From: Lentzea guizhouensis
Lineage (GTDB): Bacteria > Actinomycetota > Actinomycetes > Mycobacteriales > Pseudonocardiaceae
Reading direction: 5' to 3'
Assembly: GCF_001701025.1 (NCBI RefSeq)
Contig: NZ_CP016793.1
Location: 1,860,001-1,924,000 of the forward strand
Length of the DNA stretch: 64,000 nucleotides
The translations under genes and the position numbers were made by a program. Below the pieces are notes generated by a model. The model searched no databases and was not told the origin of the DNA. It saw nothing but the letters and a program-made list of their open reading frames with translations. Shown here one piece after another: positions 34,971-43,748 of the stretch (its first letter is position 1; each line of letters starts with the position of its first letter).

Positions 34971-35145
34971 GCACGCGGGGACCTTTCGTACTCTCCTGCC
35001 GCACGCGGGGACCCTTCGTGCGATCCCCGCATGCGCGGATTACCTGCGCGTGCAAGAGGTCACGCGGGAGTCCCGCGTGACCTTCAGGGGAACGCAGGGG
35101 CCCCGCGTGGCGCCGGAAGGGAACGTGGGGCTCCCGCGTGACGCG
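34971..35145. repeat. GC-rich intergenic repeat, copy B
   Basis: The homologue of copy A at 30831-30972 again lies between convergent genes (methyltransferase and glgC). It has one or two more internal units, including the perfect palindrome ACGCGGG-AGT-CCCGCGT. Similarity with copy A begins right at the stop codons of the flanking genes. Confidence 0.8.
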
Positions 35146-35147
35146 AG

Positions 35148-36362
35148 CTAGTAGGCGCGGACGCCCTTGCCGAGGACGGTGACGCCGCTCGCGGACACCG
35201 TGTAGCGCTCACGGTCCATCGGCGCGTCCACGCCGATCAGCGCGCCGTCGGGCACCACGACGTTCTTGTCCAGGATCGCCCGCCGCACGACCGCGCCCTT
35301 GCCGATGCGCACGCCCGGCAGCAGCACCGAGCCCTGCACGACCGAGCCGACCTCGACCGTCACGTCCGAGGAGATCACCGAGCCGTGGATCTTGCCGGAG
35401 ATGATCGAGCCGGGGCCGACCATCGAGTCCTCGGCGGATCCGCCGGCGATGAACTTGGCGGGCGGCAGCGGCGGCGTGGCGGTGCGGATGGGCCACAGCT
35501 GGTTGTAGAGGTTGAAGATCGGGTGGACCGAGACCAGGTCCATGTGGGCGTCGTAGTAGGCGTCGATGGTTCCCACGTCGCGCCAGTAGCCGCGGTCGCG
35601 GTCGGTGGCGCCGGGCACCTCGTTGTCCTGGAAGTCGTAGACGTGCGCCTTACCGCGGTCGACGAGCATGGGGATGATGTCGCCGCCCATGTCGTGGTCG
35701 GAGTCCGGGTTCAACGCGTCCCCGCGCAGCGCGTCGAGCAGCGCCTCGGTCGTGAAGACGTAGTTGCCCATCGAGGCGAACGTGACGTCCGGGTCGTCCG
35801 GCACGTGCGGCGGCTCGGACGGCTTCTCCAGAAAGCGGGTGATCTTGCCGGACGCGTCCGAGTCGATGCAGCCGAAGGCCTTGGCCTCGGTGCGCGGCAC
35901 GCGGATGCCGGCGACGGTCACGGCCGCGCCCGACTCGACGTGCTGCGAGATCATCTGCGCCGGGTCCATCCGGTACACGTGGTCGGCACCGAAGATGACG
36001 ACGTGGTCCGGCTTCTCGTCGTGGACGAGGTTCAGCGACTGGAAGATCGCGTCGGCCGAGCCGGTGTACCAGCGGGGGCCCAGGCGTTGCTGCGCCGGGA
36101 CCGGGGTCACGTACTGACCGAGCACATTGGACAGGCGCCACGTCGTCGAGATGTGGCGGTCCAGCGAGTGCGACTTGTACTGCGTCAGCACGCAGAGCTT
36201 CGCGAGCCCGGCGTTGACCAGGTTCGACAGCACGAAGTCGACCAGCCGGTAGTTGCCCCCGAAGGGCACAGCCGGTTTCGCGCGGTCGGCCGTCAACGGC
36301 CAGAGGCGCTTGCCTTCACCACCGGCAAGCACAATTCCGAGAACGTGCGGCTGCCCCTTCAC
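35148..36362 (-). CDS. glgC: glucose-1-phosphate adenylyltransferase
   Basis: This 404-residue enzyme has the nucleotide loop [14 protein letters not shown] near residue 12, [10 protein letters not shown], the [10 protein letters not shown] catalytic region and a left-handed beta-helix C-terminal domain ([20 protein letters not shown]). It makes ADP-glucose for glycogen and, in actinobacteria, for maltose-1-phosphate synthesis by GlgA/GlgM. It diverges from glgA. The GTG at 36362 is 8 bases after TAGGGT. Confidence 0.94.
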   Translation of the reverse strand: MKGQPHVLGIVLAGGEGKRLWPLTADRAKPAVPFGGNYRLVDFVLSNLVNAGLAKLCVLTQYKSHSLDRHISTTWRLSNVLGQYVTPVPAQQRLGPRWYTGSADAIFQSLNLVHDEKPDHVVIFGADHVYRMDPAQMISQHVESGAAVTVAGIRVPRTEAKAFGCIDSDASGKITRFLEKPSEPPHVPDDPDVTFASMGNYVFTTEALLDALRGDALNPDSDHDMGGDIIPMLVDRGKAHVYDFQDNEVPGATDRDRGYWRDVGTIDAYYDAHMDLVSVHPIFNLYNQLWPIRTATPPLPPAKFIAGGSAEDSMVGPGSIISGKIHGSVISSDVTVEVGSVVQGSVLLPGVRIGKGAVVRRAILDKNVVVPDGALIGVDAPMDRERYTVSASGVTVLGKGVRAY

Positions 36363-36370
36363 AACACGTG

Positions 36371-36376
36371 ACCCTA
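36371..36376 (-). promoter_or_regulatory. -10 element of glgC
   Basis: TAGGGT on the minus strand lies 8 bases before the GTG at 36362. The divergent glgA has its own -10, TACGGT, at 36439-36444, 6 bases before GTG 36451. Both mRNAs are predicted to be leaderless. Confidence 0.5.
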
Positions 36377-36450
36377 TCCGTGCGATCGTTTTCGAACCAG
36401 ACGCAAAGCGGCTCGTCCCAACAAGTACGTCCGTGATCTACGGTGGGTGC

Positions 36451-37589
36451 GTGCGAGTTGCGCTCATGACGCGGGAGTACCCGCCGGAGGTCTACGGCGG
36501 CGCTGGTGTGCACGTGGGATTCCTCGTGCCGCACCTCAGAGAGCTCTGCACTGTTTCGGAGCGCCCAGAGGGGACGCGACGGCGCACAACCCTCCCCACT
36601 CTCTCGAGCAGGCAAACGCGGCGTTGACCACACTTGCGGTTGATCTCGAAATGGCTGCCGCAGTGTCCACGGCGAACCTCGTGCACTCGCACACCTGGTA
36701 CGCGAACATGGGCGGCCACCTCGCGAAACTCCTGCACGGCGTCCCGCACGTGGTCACGGCGCACTCGCTGGAGCCGCGCCGGCCGTGGAAGGCGGAGCAG
36801 CTCGGCGGCGGGTACCGGATCTCGTCGTGGGCGGAGCGGACCGCCTATGAACACGCGGACGCGGTCATCGCGGTCAGCGAGGGCATGCGCACGGACGTGC
36901 TCGACGCCTACCCGGCGCTCGACCCCGCGAAGGTCCACGTCGTCCGCAACGGGATCGACTCCGTGGCGTACCACCCCGTTTCCGAGACCGACGCCCTGAC
37001 GTCTCGTGGGATCGATCCCACGAAGCCGATCGTGGCTTTCGTGGGGAGGATCACCCGGCAGAAGGGTGTCGGACATCTCGTCGCCGCGGCGCACCAGATC
37101 TCGCCGGAGGCGCAGATCGTGCTGTGCGCGGGCGCGCCCGACACGCCGGAGATCGCCGAGGAGACCCGGCTCGCGGTGAGTGAGCTCGCGGCGGCGCGCG
37201 AGGGCGTCTTCTGGATCCAGAAGATGCTGCAGCCCGCCGAGGTCCGGCAGATCCTCAGCCACGCGACGGTGTTCGTGTGCCCGTCGGTCTACGAACCGCT
37301 CGGCATCGTGAACCTGGAGGCGATGGCGTGCGGCACCGCGGTCGTCGCGTCGGACGTCGGGGGCATCCCCGAGGTCGTCGCGCACGGTGAGACCGGGCTG
37401 CTCGTTCACTACGACGAGCAGGATTTGTCGACATATCGACTGCAACTGAGTGAGTCGATCAACTCACTCATCGCTGATCCGGAGCGGGCGCAGAGGTTTG
37501 GCGCAGCTGGTCGCAAGCGGGCTGAGCAGGAGTTCTCCTGGGCCGCGATGGCGGAGCAGACGGTCGAGGTCTACCGCAGTGTGATTTGA
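36451..37589 (+). pseudogene. glgA: glgA (ADP-glucose-dependent glycogen/maltose-1-phosphate synthase) with apparent frameshift
   Basis: A GT5/GT4-type synthase is split into two frames. MTREYPPEVYGGAGVHVGF and LVPHLRELC are read from the GTG at 36451. From about 36550 the protein continues in the next frame (LHCFGAPRGDATAH, VVHSHTWY-like VHSHTWYANMGGHLA) to the stop at 37589. Relatives read RELCxVDVHCFGAPR here, so a few residues and a non-multiple-of-three number of bases are missing. Downstream motifs are intact, including FVGRITRQKGVGHLV and EPLGIVNLEAMACG. It is either a recent inactivation, a sequencing error or, less likely, recoding. Confidence 0.85.
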
Positions 37590-37591
37590 GC

Positions 37592-37621
37592 CACACTCGT
37601 CCGGGGCAACCCCGAAGTGTG
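37592..37621 (+). terminator. hairpin after glgA
   Basis: Outer arms CACACT and AGTGTG (6 bp) and inner arms CGGGG and CCCCG around CAA lie 2 bases after the glgA stop. No strong U-tract follows. Confidence 0.6.
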
Positions 37622-37680
37622 AACGCCGCCTTTAACCAGTAGTGACATTTCGGTTCCAACTGGTGAGGGGCGCGAGGACT

Positions 37681-39081
37681 GTGCGTGCTGCGGTGCTGGG
37701 TCTGGCGGTCCTCCTGGTGACAACCGGGTGTGCGACAGCCCCGCAGGCCGGACAGCCTGCGCCGACGCTCACGATCGGCGGCAAGAAGCTCGCCGGGGCC
37801 TCTGACCTGCAGTCGGAGGCCGAGGCGCAGATCTCCTTCACGCTCGAGTACGGCTACGTGGCGCGGGCCGGCGCGGCGGCGGTGAGCTGCTGGTTCGCGA
37901 AGACCGGTGTCGACGGCGAGGTGGACCAGCGGCTGTGGTGCGGGCCCGTCCAGGTGCCGGGCACCGGCGCGTCCACCGACTGGGTGCCCGTGCCGATCAA
38001 GGAGGTCACCAAGTCCGACGACGAGGTCCGCTACGAGGTGCAGTCGCCGCAGGTGCCGGAGAGCGGCAACCGCAGCACCCCGGTCGGCACGCTGGTCCGC
38101 ACCGACGGCAAGCAGTTCGACCCGGGCAAGCAGCAGGACCTGACCGCGGGCAAGGACTTCCTCGCCGTGCTGCCCGACGACGGCAAGCGGTCGAACTCCG
38201 ATCTCGGACTCGGTGACATCGATGTCAAGGTGCGCGACGACCTGCTCGCCGCCGCCGTGACGGGCTGGGCGAACCCGGACCTGTGGCACACCTCCGACGG
38301 CACCGTCCGCGCCGAGGACGGCGTGCGGCTGCGCGTGCTGCGGATGAAGGTCGAGAAGCTGAACGAGACCGACAGCGGCTACCTGCGCACGAACTGGCAG
38401 GGGTTCGCCCCGCAGCCCTCCGAGCTCGCGCTGGAGCTGCCGGGCAAGCGCCAGGTGCTCCCGCAGGACCGGCTGCCGGCCAACGGCTCGGTGTTCGTCG
38501 TCTACACCGTGCCGGACCCGCAGGCGGGCACCGAGACGCTGGCGCTCGGCACGCTCGGCACCAAATCGCTCGAACAGCGCGTCGAGGTCCCCTCCGGCAA
38601 GCGCGGCGAGAACCCGCCCGCCGTGCTGCTGCGCGCGGCCGGTCCCGCGCACTTCCAGGAGCAGACCCAGAAGTTCCGGCTCGCCGCGTTCGCCATGGGC
38701 ATGAAGGTCACCGGGATCAAGCTCGGCAGGCAGCGCCCGGTCAAGCTCGGCCAGAGCCAGTACGACGTCGCCACGACCTCCGCGCCGGACAAGGCACTGC
38801 TGGAGGTCCGGCTGGAGGCCACCGGCGACGTGCCGGACACCGCGGGCGGCCTGATGACCAAGGACCTGATCACCGTGACGCTGCCGGACGGCTCGACCGC
38901 ACCGCAGGTCGGCGCCCGCTACGACGGCGGCCCGCTGCCGTTCGCGGTCGTGGTGGAGATCCCGGCGGACACCCGCTCGGTCTCGGTGGGCCTGGTCGAC
39001 GGCAACCCGGACCTGCCCCGGCTCGGCAAGGTCGCCCTCGTGCCGGTCGACCAGCGCCTCACGCTCGCGTTGGAGTTCTGA
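37681..39081 (+). CDS. large exported lipoprotein of unknown function
   Basis: This 466-residue protein begins VRAAVLGLAVLLVTTGCATA, a lipoprotein signal with Cys17. The mature part is long, beta-rich and without cysteine motifs apart from two Cys near residue 75 (VSCWFAK and RLWCGPV). It looks like an extracytoplasmic beta-sandwich protein; no family recognised. GAGGGG lies upstream of the chosen GTG; GTG codons at 37642 and 37663 are in frame. Its 3' end overlaps the convergent MFS gene by 163 bases. Confidence 0.65.
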   Translation: MRAAVLGLAVLLVTTGCATAPQAGQPAPTLTIGGKKLAGASDLQSEAEAQISFTLEYGYVARAGAAAVSCWFAKTGVDGEVDQRLWCGPVQVPGTGASTDWVPVPIKEVTKSDDEVRYEVQSPQVPESGNRSTPVGTLVRTDGKQFDPGKQQDLTAGKDFLAVLPDDGKRSNSDLGLGDIDVKVRDDLLAAAVTGWANPDLWHTSDGTVRAEDGVRLRVLRMKVEKLNETDSGYLRTNWQGFAPQPSELALELPGKRQVLPQDRLPANGSVFVVYTVPDPQAGTETLALGTLGTKSLEQRVEVPSGKRGENPPAVLLRAAGPAHFQEQTQKFRLAAFAMGMKVTGIKLGRQRPVKLGQSQYDVATTSAPDKALLEVRLEATGDVPDTAGGLMTKDLITVTLPDGSTAPQVGARYDGGPLPFAVVVEIPADTRSVSVGLVDGNPDLPRLGKVALVPVDQRLTLALEF

Positions 39082-40163
39082 ACGAGCATGGCGGCCAACG
39101 CCAGCCAGCCGAGGACCACCGCGACCAGTCCGCCCCAGCCCCACTCGCCGAACGCCGTGCTGCCGGCCGTGCCGCCGACGCTGCTGCCCACGTAGAAACC
39201 GAGCAGGTAGAGCCCGGACGCCTGACCGCGGGCATGGTCCGGAGCGCGCGCACCGACCCAGCCGCTGGCCGTGGCGTGCGCCGCGAAGAACCCGCCGGTG
39301 ACGACCGCGAGCCCGAGCGGCACCCACACGAGGCTCGCCAGCGCGCCGAGCGCCAGGACCCCGATGCAGGCGAGCAGCACCCGCCCGCGCCCGAACCGGT
39401 CGGCGAGCCGGCCCGCGAACGCCGACGCCACGCTGCCGACGCCGTAGAAGAGGAAGACCAGCGACTCGAGCCAGGTCGGGCCGCCGAGCTGGAAGCCGAC
39501 GACGTTGTAGAACGAGATGAACGAGCCGACCAGCAGCACCGACACCGCGTAGAGCGAGAGCAGCACGGGGTCTTTGAGCGCCGCCTTCATCGCCTTCGGT
39601 GCGCGCTTCGGCCGGTTGCTCGCCGGTGGCAGGAAGAACACCACCACAGCCGCCGCGACCAGCCCGAACACCCCCGCCGCCAGCAACGACCCGCGCCACC
39701 CCAGCCAGTCCGCCGTCAGACCGGACACGAGCCGCCCGAGCATCCCGCCCGCGCTGTTGCCCGCGATCATCGCGCCCATCGCCGCACCGAGCCCGCCGTT
39801 GTCGAGCTCGTCCGCGAGGTACGCCATCGCCGCCGCCGGCACCCCGGCCACCGCCGCCCCCTGCAGCACGCGCAGCACCAGGAACACGTCGAAGTCCGGC
39901 GCGAACGGCAACGCGAACCCGATCACCCCGGCCAGCAGCACGCTCGTGACGATCACCCGCCTGCGCCCGACCCGTTCCGACAACGCCGCGACCGGCACGA
40001 CCACCAGCGCGAGCGCGATCGTGGACGCCGAGATCGCCAGCGACGCCCCACCGGGCCCGAGCCCGTACTCGTGCGCGATCAGCGGCAGCACCGGCTGCGG
40101 CGCGTAGAGCAACGCGAAGCCGGCGAGCCCGGACGCGGCGACGGACGCGGTCAACCTGTTCAC
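38919..40163 (-). CDS. MFS efflux transporter (YnfM/arabinose-efflux type)
   Basis: This 414-residue protein has twelve predicted membrane helices, the loop 2-3 motif LSERVGRRRVIV and a second-half LADRFGRGRVLL repeat, the signatures of drug/sugar-efflux MFS proteins. The last 60 residues after ALAAMLVQ are hydrophilic, Arg/Ser/Thr-rich, and run opposite the lipoprotein gene, so the natural stop may have been lost. The GTG at 40163 is 7 bases after TAGCGT. It is divergent from a LysR gene that probably controls it. Confidence 0.85.
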   Translation of the reverse strand: MNRLTASVAASGLAGFALLYAPQPVLPLIAHEYGLGPGGASLAISASTIALALVVVPVAALSERVGRRRVIVTSVLLAGVIGFALPFAPDFDVFLVLRVLQGAAVAGVPAAAMAYLADELDNGGLGAAMGAMIAGNSAGGMLGRLVSGLTADWLGWRGSLLAAGVFGLVAAAVVVFFLPPASNRPKRAPKAMKAALKDPVLLSLYAVSVLLVGSFISFYNVVGFQLGGPTWLESLVFLFYGVGSVASAFAGRLADRFGRGRVLLACIGVLALGALASLVWVPLGLAVVTGGFFAAHATASGWVGARAPDHARGQASGLYLLGFYVGSSVGGTAGSTAFGEWGWGGLVAVVLGWLALAAMLVQNSNASVRRWSTGTRATLPSRGRSGLPSTRPTETERVSAGISTTTANGSGPPS

Positions 40164-40170
40164 GCTTCCG

Positions 40171-40176
40171 ACGCTA
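40171..40176 (-). promoter_or_regulatory. -10 element of the MFS gene
   Basis: TAGCGT on the minus strand, 7 bases before the GTG at 40163. Adjacent bases up to 40200 contain a CCAT/ATGG symmetry and an ATACG direct repeat that could bind the divergent LysR protein. Confidence 0.45.
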
Positions 40177-40215
40177 AGCCATACGTCCAATACGGAAATG
40201 GGCCAGAATCGATCC

Positions 40216-41103
40216 GTGGACGAATTGGACCTGGCCCCGAAGCTGGCGGTGCTGAAAGCGCTTGCCGCCGACGAGCACGTGACCCGCGCCGCCGAACGCG
40301 TCGGCCTTCCCCAGCCCACAGTCAGCCGCTGGCTGGCCGAGCTCGGCGACGCGCTCGGCTCGCCGGTGGTGGTGCGTTCCGGTCGTCGCGTCCGCCTCAC
40401 CCGAGCCGGCCGCCTGCTCGCCGAGGCCGCCACACGCTCGTTGGCCGCCCTGGAACCGGGCCTGCGCGAGGTCGAGGAGGAGCTCGACCCGGAGAAGGGC
40501 CGCGTGGTGCTCGGCTTCCTGCACATGCTCGGCCGCTCGGTCGTCCCCGAACTGGTCCGCGGCTTCCGCGCCGAACACCCGCACGTCCGCTTCGGCCTGG
40601 TCCAGAACGCACGCCAGAGCGTCGTCGACAAGCTCGTCGCCGGCGAGATCGACCTGGCACTGGTCGCGCCACCGCCTACGGGTCCCGAGTTCGTCTCGGA
40701 GGTGCTGTTCGAGCAGGAGCTGATCATCGTGGTGCCGTCGACGCACCGGCTGGCGGAGCGCAGGTCGGTGCGGCTGCGGGACCTGGCGGACGAGGACTTC
40801 ATCGTGCTGGAGCACGGCTACGGACTGCGGCAGATCACCGACGACATGTGCGCGGAGGCCGGGTTCACACCCCGGATCGCCTTCGAGTCGCAGGAGATCG
40901 AGACCGTGCGCGGGCTGGTGGCGGCGGGGCTCGGGGTCGCGCTGATCACGCGGGCCGAGCTGACGGCGCCGGCGGGACTGCGCGAGGTGCCGCTGACGCC
41001 GCGGTCGGCGCGGGTGTTCGGGCTGGCGTGGCTGGCGGACCACCCGCTGCCGCCGGCGGTGCGGGCGTTCCGGGATCACGCGTTGTCGAGCAGCCGGTCG
41101 TAG
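40216..41103 (+). CDS. LysR-family transcriptional regulator
   Basis: This 295-residue protein has the N-terminal helix-turn-helix (VLKALAADEHVTRAAERVGL then PQPTVSRWLAELG) and a periplasmic-binding-protein-like effector domain with VVLGFLHMLGRSVVPELVRG. It is divergent from the MFS gene, the usual LysR/target arrangement. The GTG at 40216 is 6 bases after CAGAAT. The inducer is unknown. Confidence 0.88.
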   Translation: MDELDLAPKLAVLKALAADEHVTRAAERVGLPQPTVSRWLAELGDALGSPVVVRSGRRVRLTRAGRLLAEAATRSLAALEPGLREVEEELDPEKGRVVLGFLHMLGRSVVPELVRGFRAEHPHVRFGLVQNARQSVVDKLVAGEIDLALVAPPPTGPEFVSEVLFEQELIIVVPSTHRLAERRSVRLRDLADEDFIVLEHGYGLRQITDDMCAEAGFTPRIAFESQEIETVRGLVAAGLGVALITRAELTAPAGLREVPLTPRSARVFGLAWLADHPLPPAVRAFRDHALSSSRS

Positions 41104-42092
41104 GACGCGAGTTGGACGTGCACGCGGGTGGGGAGGTCGGACAGGTCTTCCTGTTCACCGCGCCGTCCATGCAGGAAGAGCACGGAGAAGTTCCACACGC
41201 CCGGCCGCCGGTGGTGAATGTTGCGCGATTCGAGCGACTTGGAGAGCTTCTCCGTCAGTGCGTGCACGAGGGGGAACTCGCCGGCACGACGTCCAGGGAG
41301 GTAGTTGTTGTACGGGCGTTCGTGGAACTCGACCTCCGGCCCGAACGCCTGGTCGACCTCGGCCAGCACGTCGGCGCCGCCTGGTCCGGTTGGCCCGAGC
41401 ACGACGAACGTCATCTCGATCGGCCCGGTCATGCCGTGACGCCTGATGGTGACGAAGTCGCCCGGCAACCCTTCGATGACCCGGCCGGGCGGCACGAAGG
41501 ACCCGTAGACCACCGTTGCGAGCAGGCGTCGGTGAACAGTGAGCACCTGGCGGACGTCATCGCAGCCACCTCCTGCCGCGAGCACCGCGCGGAGCGGTTC
41601 CCGGGCCGCCTCCACCACGGTGAGGCGTTCCTCCGGCGAGTCCGCCCGCGGCAGTTCGCCGACACGTTCGGGGAAAGCCGCCCGCACGAGCTTTCCCGCC
41701 ACCACGTGCAGGCCACGCGCCGTGCTCACGCCCTTCACGTCCGCCAGCAACGGCGAGTACCGCGCCACGTCCGCCACATTCATGCCGTGCCACACCGGCA
41801 GCACCCGCCGATCGCCGCCCGCCGTGGCCATCAGCCCCGCCAGCTCGCGCTGCGGCCACTGCTTCGCGAAGAAAGCCTCGCTCAGCACCACCACGCCGTA
41901 GCGCGACGACCCGAGGCCGCGGTCGATCTCCCGCAGCACCGAGTCGCCGACGCGCAGCGTGAAGTCGTCGTACCAGACCGAGAACCCGACCGACTGCAGG
42001 TAGTGGGCCAGCGGGCCCGCCACGAGCCGTTTGTCCTCACTGGCGTGGCTGATGAAGAAGTCCCACTCGTCAGGGGTTCCAGCGCTGTGCAC
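41076..42092 (-). CDS. TIR-domain protein with unknown C-terminal domain
   Basis: This 338-residue protein starts with a TIR domain (residues about 8-140): box 1 DFFISHASEDK, SVGFSVWYDD, and QWPQREL, whose Glu83 occupies the position of the catalytic Glu of TIR NADases. The remaining 200 residues are alpha/beta, with YGSFVPPGRVIEGLPGDF and a TLTEKLSKSLESRN-like helix, and match no family I know. Bacterial TIR proteins often cleave NAD+ in defence. It overlaps the dipeptidase by 23 bases and LysR by 28 bases. Confidence 0.8.
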   Translation of the reverse strand: MHSAGTPDEWDFFISHASEDKRLVAGPLAHYLQSVGFSVWYDDFTLRVGDSVLREIDRGLGSSRYGVVVLSEAFFAKQWPQRELAGLMATAGGDRRVLPVWHGMNVADVARYSPLLADVKGVSTARGLHVVAGKLVRAAFPERVGELPRADSPEERLTVVEAAREPLRAVLAAGGGCDDVRQVLTVHRRLLATVVYGSFVPPGRVIEGLPGDFVTIRRHGMTGPIEMTFVVLGPTGPGGADVLAEVDQAFGPEVEFHERPYNNYLPGRRAGEFPLVHALTEKLSKSLESRNIHHRRPGVWNFSVLFLHGRRGEQEDLSDLPTRVHVQLASYDRLLDNA

Positions 42093-43668
42093 CCGACCAG
42101 GTTCGCAGGTACGACTCCGCGCCACTCAGCATGTCCGTCACCAGCTGGTCCCCGCCGATCTGCCGCACCTGCTCCACCCAGTCCGGCAGCAACCCGATAT
42201 GCGCGCCGCCGTCGGTGTTGACGTCCCACACGCGTTCGCCGGTGCGTTGCCGGTCCACCAGCGGGCCGTCCGGGTAGCTGCGGAACGGGTAGGTGACGCC
42301 GGTGCGCGGGGCCGGGTGGGAGCCGACGCCGTTGTAGTCGGAGCCGAAGCCGAGGCCCACGTCGTACTTGCGGCGCAGGGCCTCGGTGGAGGCGGCCTGG
42401 GCGACGTAGCCGTCGGCGTCGTTCTCGTAGCCCGCGATGAAGCCGCCGAGCGCGTAGACCTTCTCGGTCCACTGGGCGTCCATCCAGCTGTGGCTCGACA
42501 GGATGCCGGGGTACCGGGCAGCGGAAGCCAGGTCCAGGGTGCGGCCGGCGGCCTTCACGCTCATGTGGTCGATCTCGATCATCATGTGCCTGCGCATCAT
42601 GCCCTGCACCGCGTACTCGCCGAGCGCCGTCAGGCCGCGCACGTTGCAGCGCTTGGCCGGGTCGTAGGACGGCGCCACCACGGTGGCGGGGATCAGGGCG
42701 TTCGGGCCGGCGAAGCCGATCGGGTTGTCCTGCTGCGGGCCGCGGCACTGCTCGGTCTGCCACCAGGTGCCGGTGCGCAGGAACTGGCCCGCGTTGAGCA
42801 CGCCGCCTTGGACGCCGGAGTCGAAGCGGACGCCGCAGAGGGCGTTGTCGAACTTGTGGCACAGGAACGCGCTGCGCACGCCGAGCGCGTAGACCTCGTC
42901 CAGGCCCCGGTCGATGTCGGCCCTGCTGCACAACGGCAGGTCGAGCAGCTGGCGGCAGCCGAAGAGCTCAGAAGTCTCGATGCCGAGGACCACCGCGAGC
43001 TTGCCGGACGCGACTACCGAGCGGGCCTGTTCGGAGGACGTGACGATGCGGAACCAGCCCTTGCCGGGGCCGCCGAACATCCGGTCGACGTAGTCCTGCA
43101 GCTGGTAGGTGCGGTGCGCCTGCAGCCGGACCGACGCCATCTCGTCGCACGGCCGGTCCTTGAACGGGTAGATCACGCACAGCTCGGCGTTGCTGGTCAG
43201 GTCGGTCACCAGGATCCGCTGGCCGCCGCGCCACGCCCGTTCCAGCCAGGCGTAGTAGTTCTGCTGGTGCGAGACGGTCGTGGACGAGGGCCAGTCGCGG
43301 AACGTCGGCCAGCCCACCGGGTCGTGGCCGTCGAAGTCCGAGGTCACCAGGGCCTCGAAGATCGCGCCGAGTCCGGCGGGGTGGTGCTCGGGGCAGTCCC
43401 GCAACGCCTCGGGGGCGCCGCCCTCGGCAAACGGCGCGCCGCAGATCAGCCGGCCGCCGAACGCCTCGTTGGTCATCAGGTGGTTGTGGGCGTCAACGAG
43501 TCCGCGCACCCGGCCCTGGCCGTCCGTTCCGCGGAACGGCTCGCCGGTCACGTTGATCTGGGAGTCCTGCGCGGGCCGGGCGACCGGTTCCCACCACGGG
43601 GTGGTCGCCACGGCGGGGGTCAGCGCGGTCAACAGCAACGAGACGGCGAGAGCCAGGCGGAGTAACAC
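42070..43668 (-). CDS. secreted M19-like (membrane dipeptidase/amidohydrolase) protein
   Basis: This 532-residue protein has a Sec signal (LLRLALAVSLLLTALTPAVA) and amidohydrolase metal motifs VDAHNHLM (HxH), MIEIDHMSVKAAG, LSSHSWMD and GFGSDYNGVG (Asp). These match the renal-dipeptidase TIM-barrel family, but the protein is about 130 residues longer than usual, with inserts rich in Cys and Gly. Substrate unknown; it may hydrolyse dipeptides or a D-amino-acid derivative outside the cell. AGGAG precedes the GTG. Confidence 0.75.
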   Translation of the reverse strand: MLLRLALAVSLLLTALTPAVATTPWWEPVARPAQDSQINVTGEPFRGTDGQGRVRGLVDAHNHLMTNEAFGGRLICGAPFAEGGAPEALRDCPEHHPAGLGAIFEALVTSDFDGHDPVGWPTFRDWPSSTTVSHQQNYYAWLERAWRGGQRILVTDLTSNAELCVIYPFKDRPCDEMASVRLQAHRTYQLQDYVDRMFGGPGKGWFRIVTSSEQARSVVASGKLAVVLGIETSELFGCRQLLDLPLCSRADIDRGLDEVYALGVRSAFLCHKFDNALCGVRFDSGVQGGVLNAGQFLRTGTWWQTEQCRGPQQDNPIGFAGPNALIPATVVAPSYDPAKRCNVRGLTALGEYAVQGMMRRHMMIEIDHMSVKAAGRTLDLASAARYPGILSSHSWMDAQWTEKVYALGGFIAGYENDADGYVAQAASTEALRRKYDVGLGFGSDYNGVGSHPAPRTGVTYPFRSYPDGPLVDRQRTGERVWDVNTDGGAHIGLLPDWVEQVRQIGGDQLVTDMLSGAESYLRTWSGAQRWNP

Positions 43669-43748
43669 GAGTGCGCTCCTCTACGGCGTTGTGAAGGAGC
43701 TCACATCATGCCGTGGAACGCGTCCGTCTCGTATGGGCCGAAAGTCGT

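Noticed and set aside
36540..36560. Programmed frameshift in glgA
   Set aside because: No slippery heptamer is visible, and residues conserved in relatives are missing at the junction, which recoding would not explain.
38283..42221. A plus-strand open frame of about 1,300 codons
   Set aside because: It is antisense or out of frame to well-supported genes and translates to Arg/Gly/Ala-rich sequence without domains, a by-product of the high GC content.
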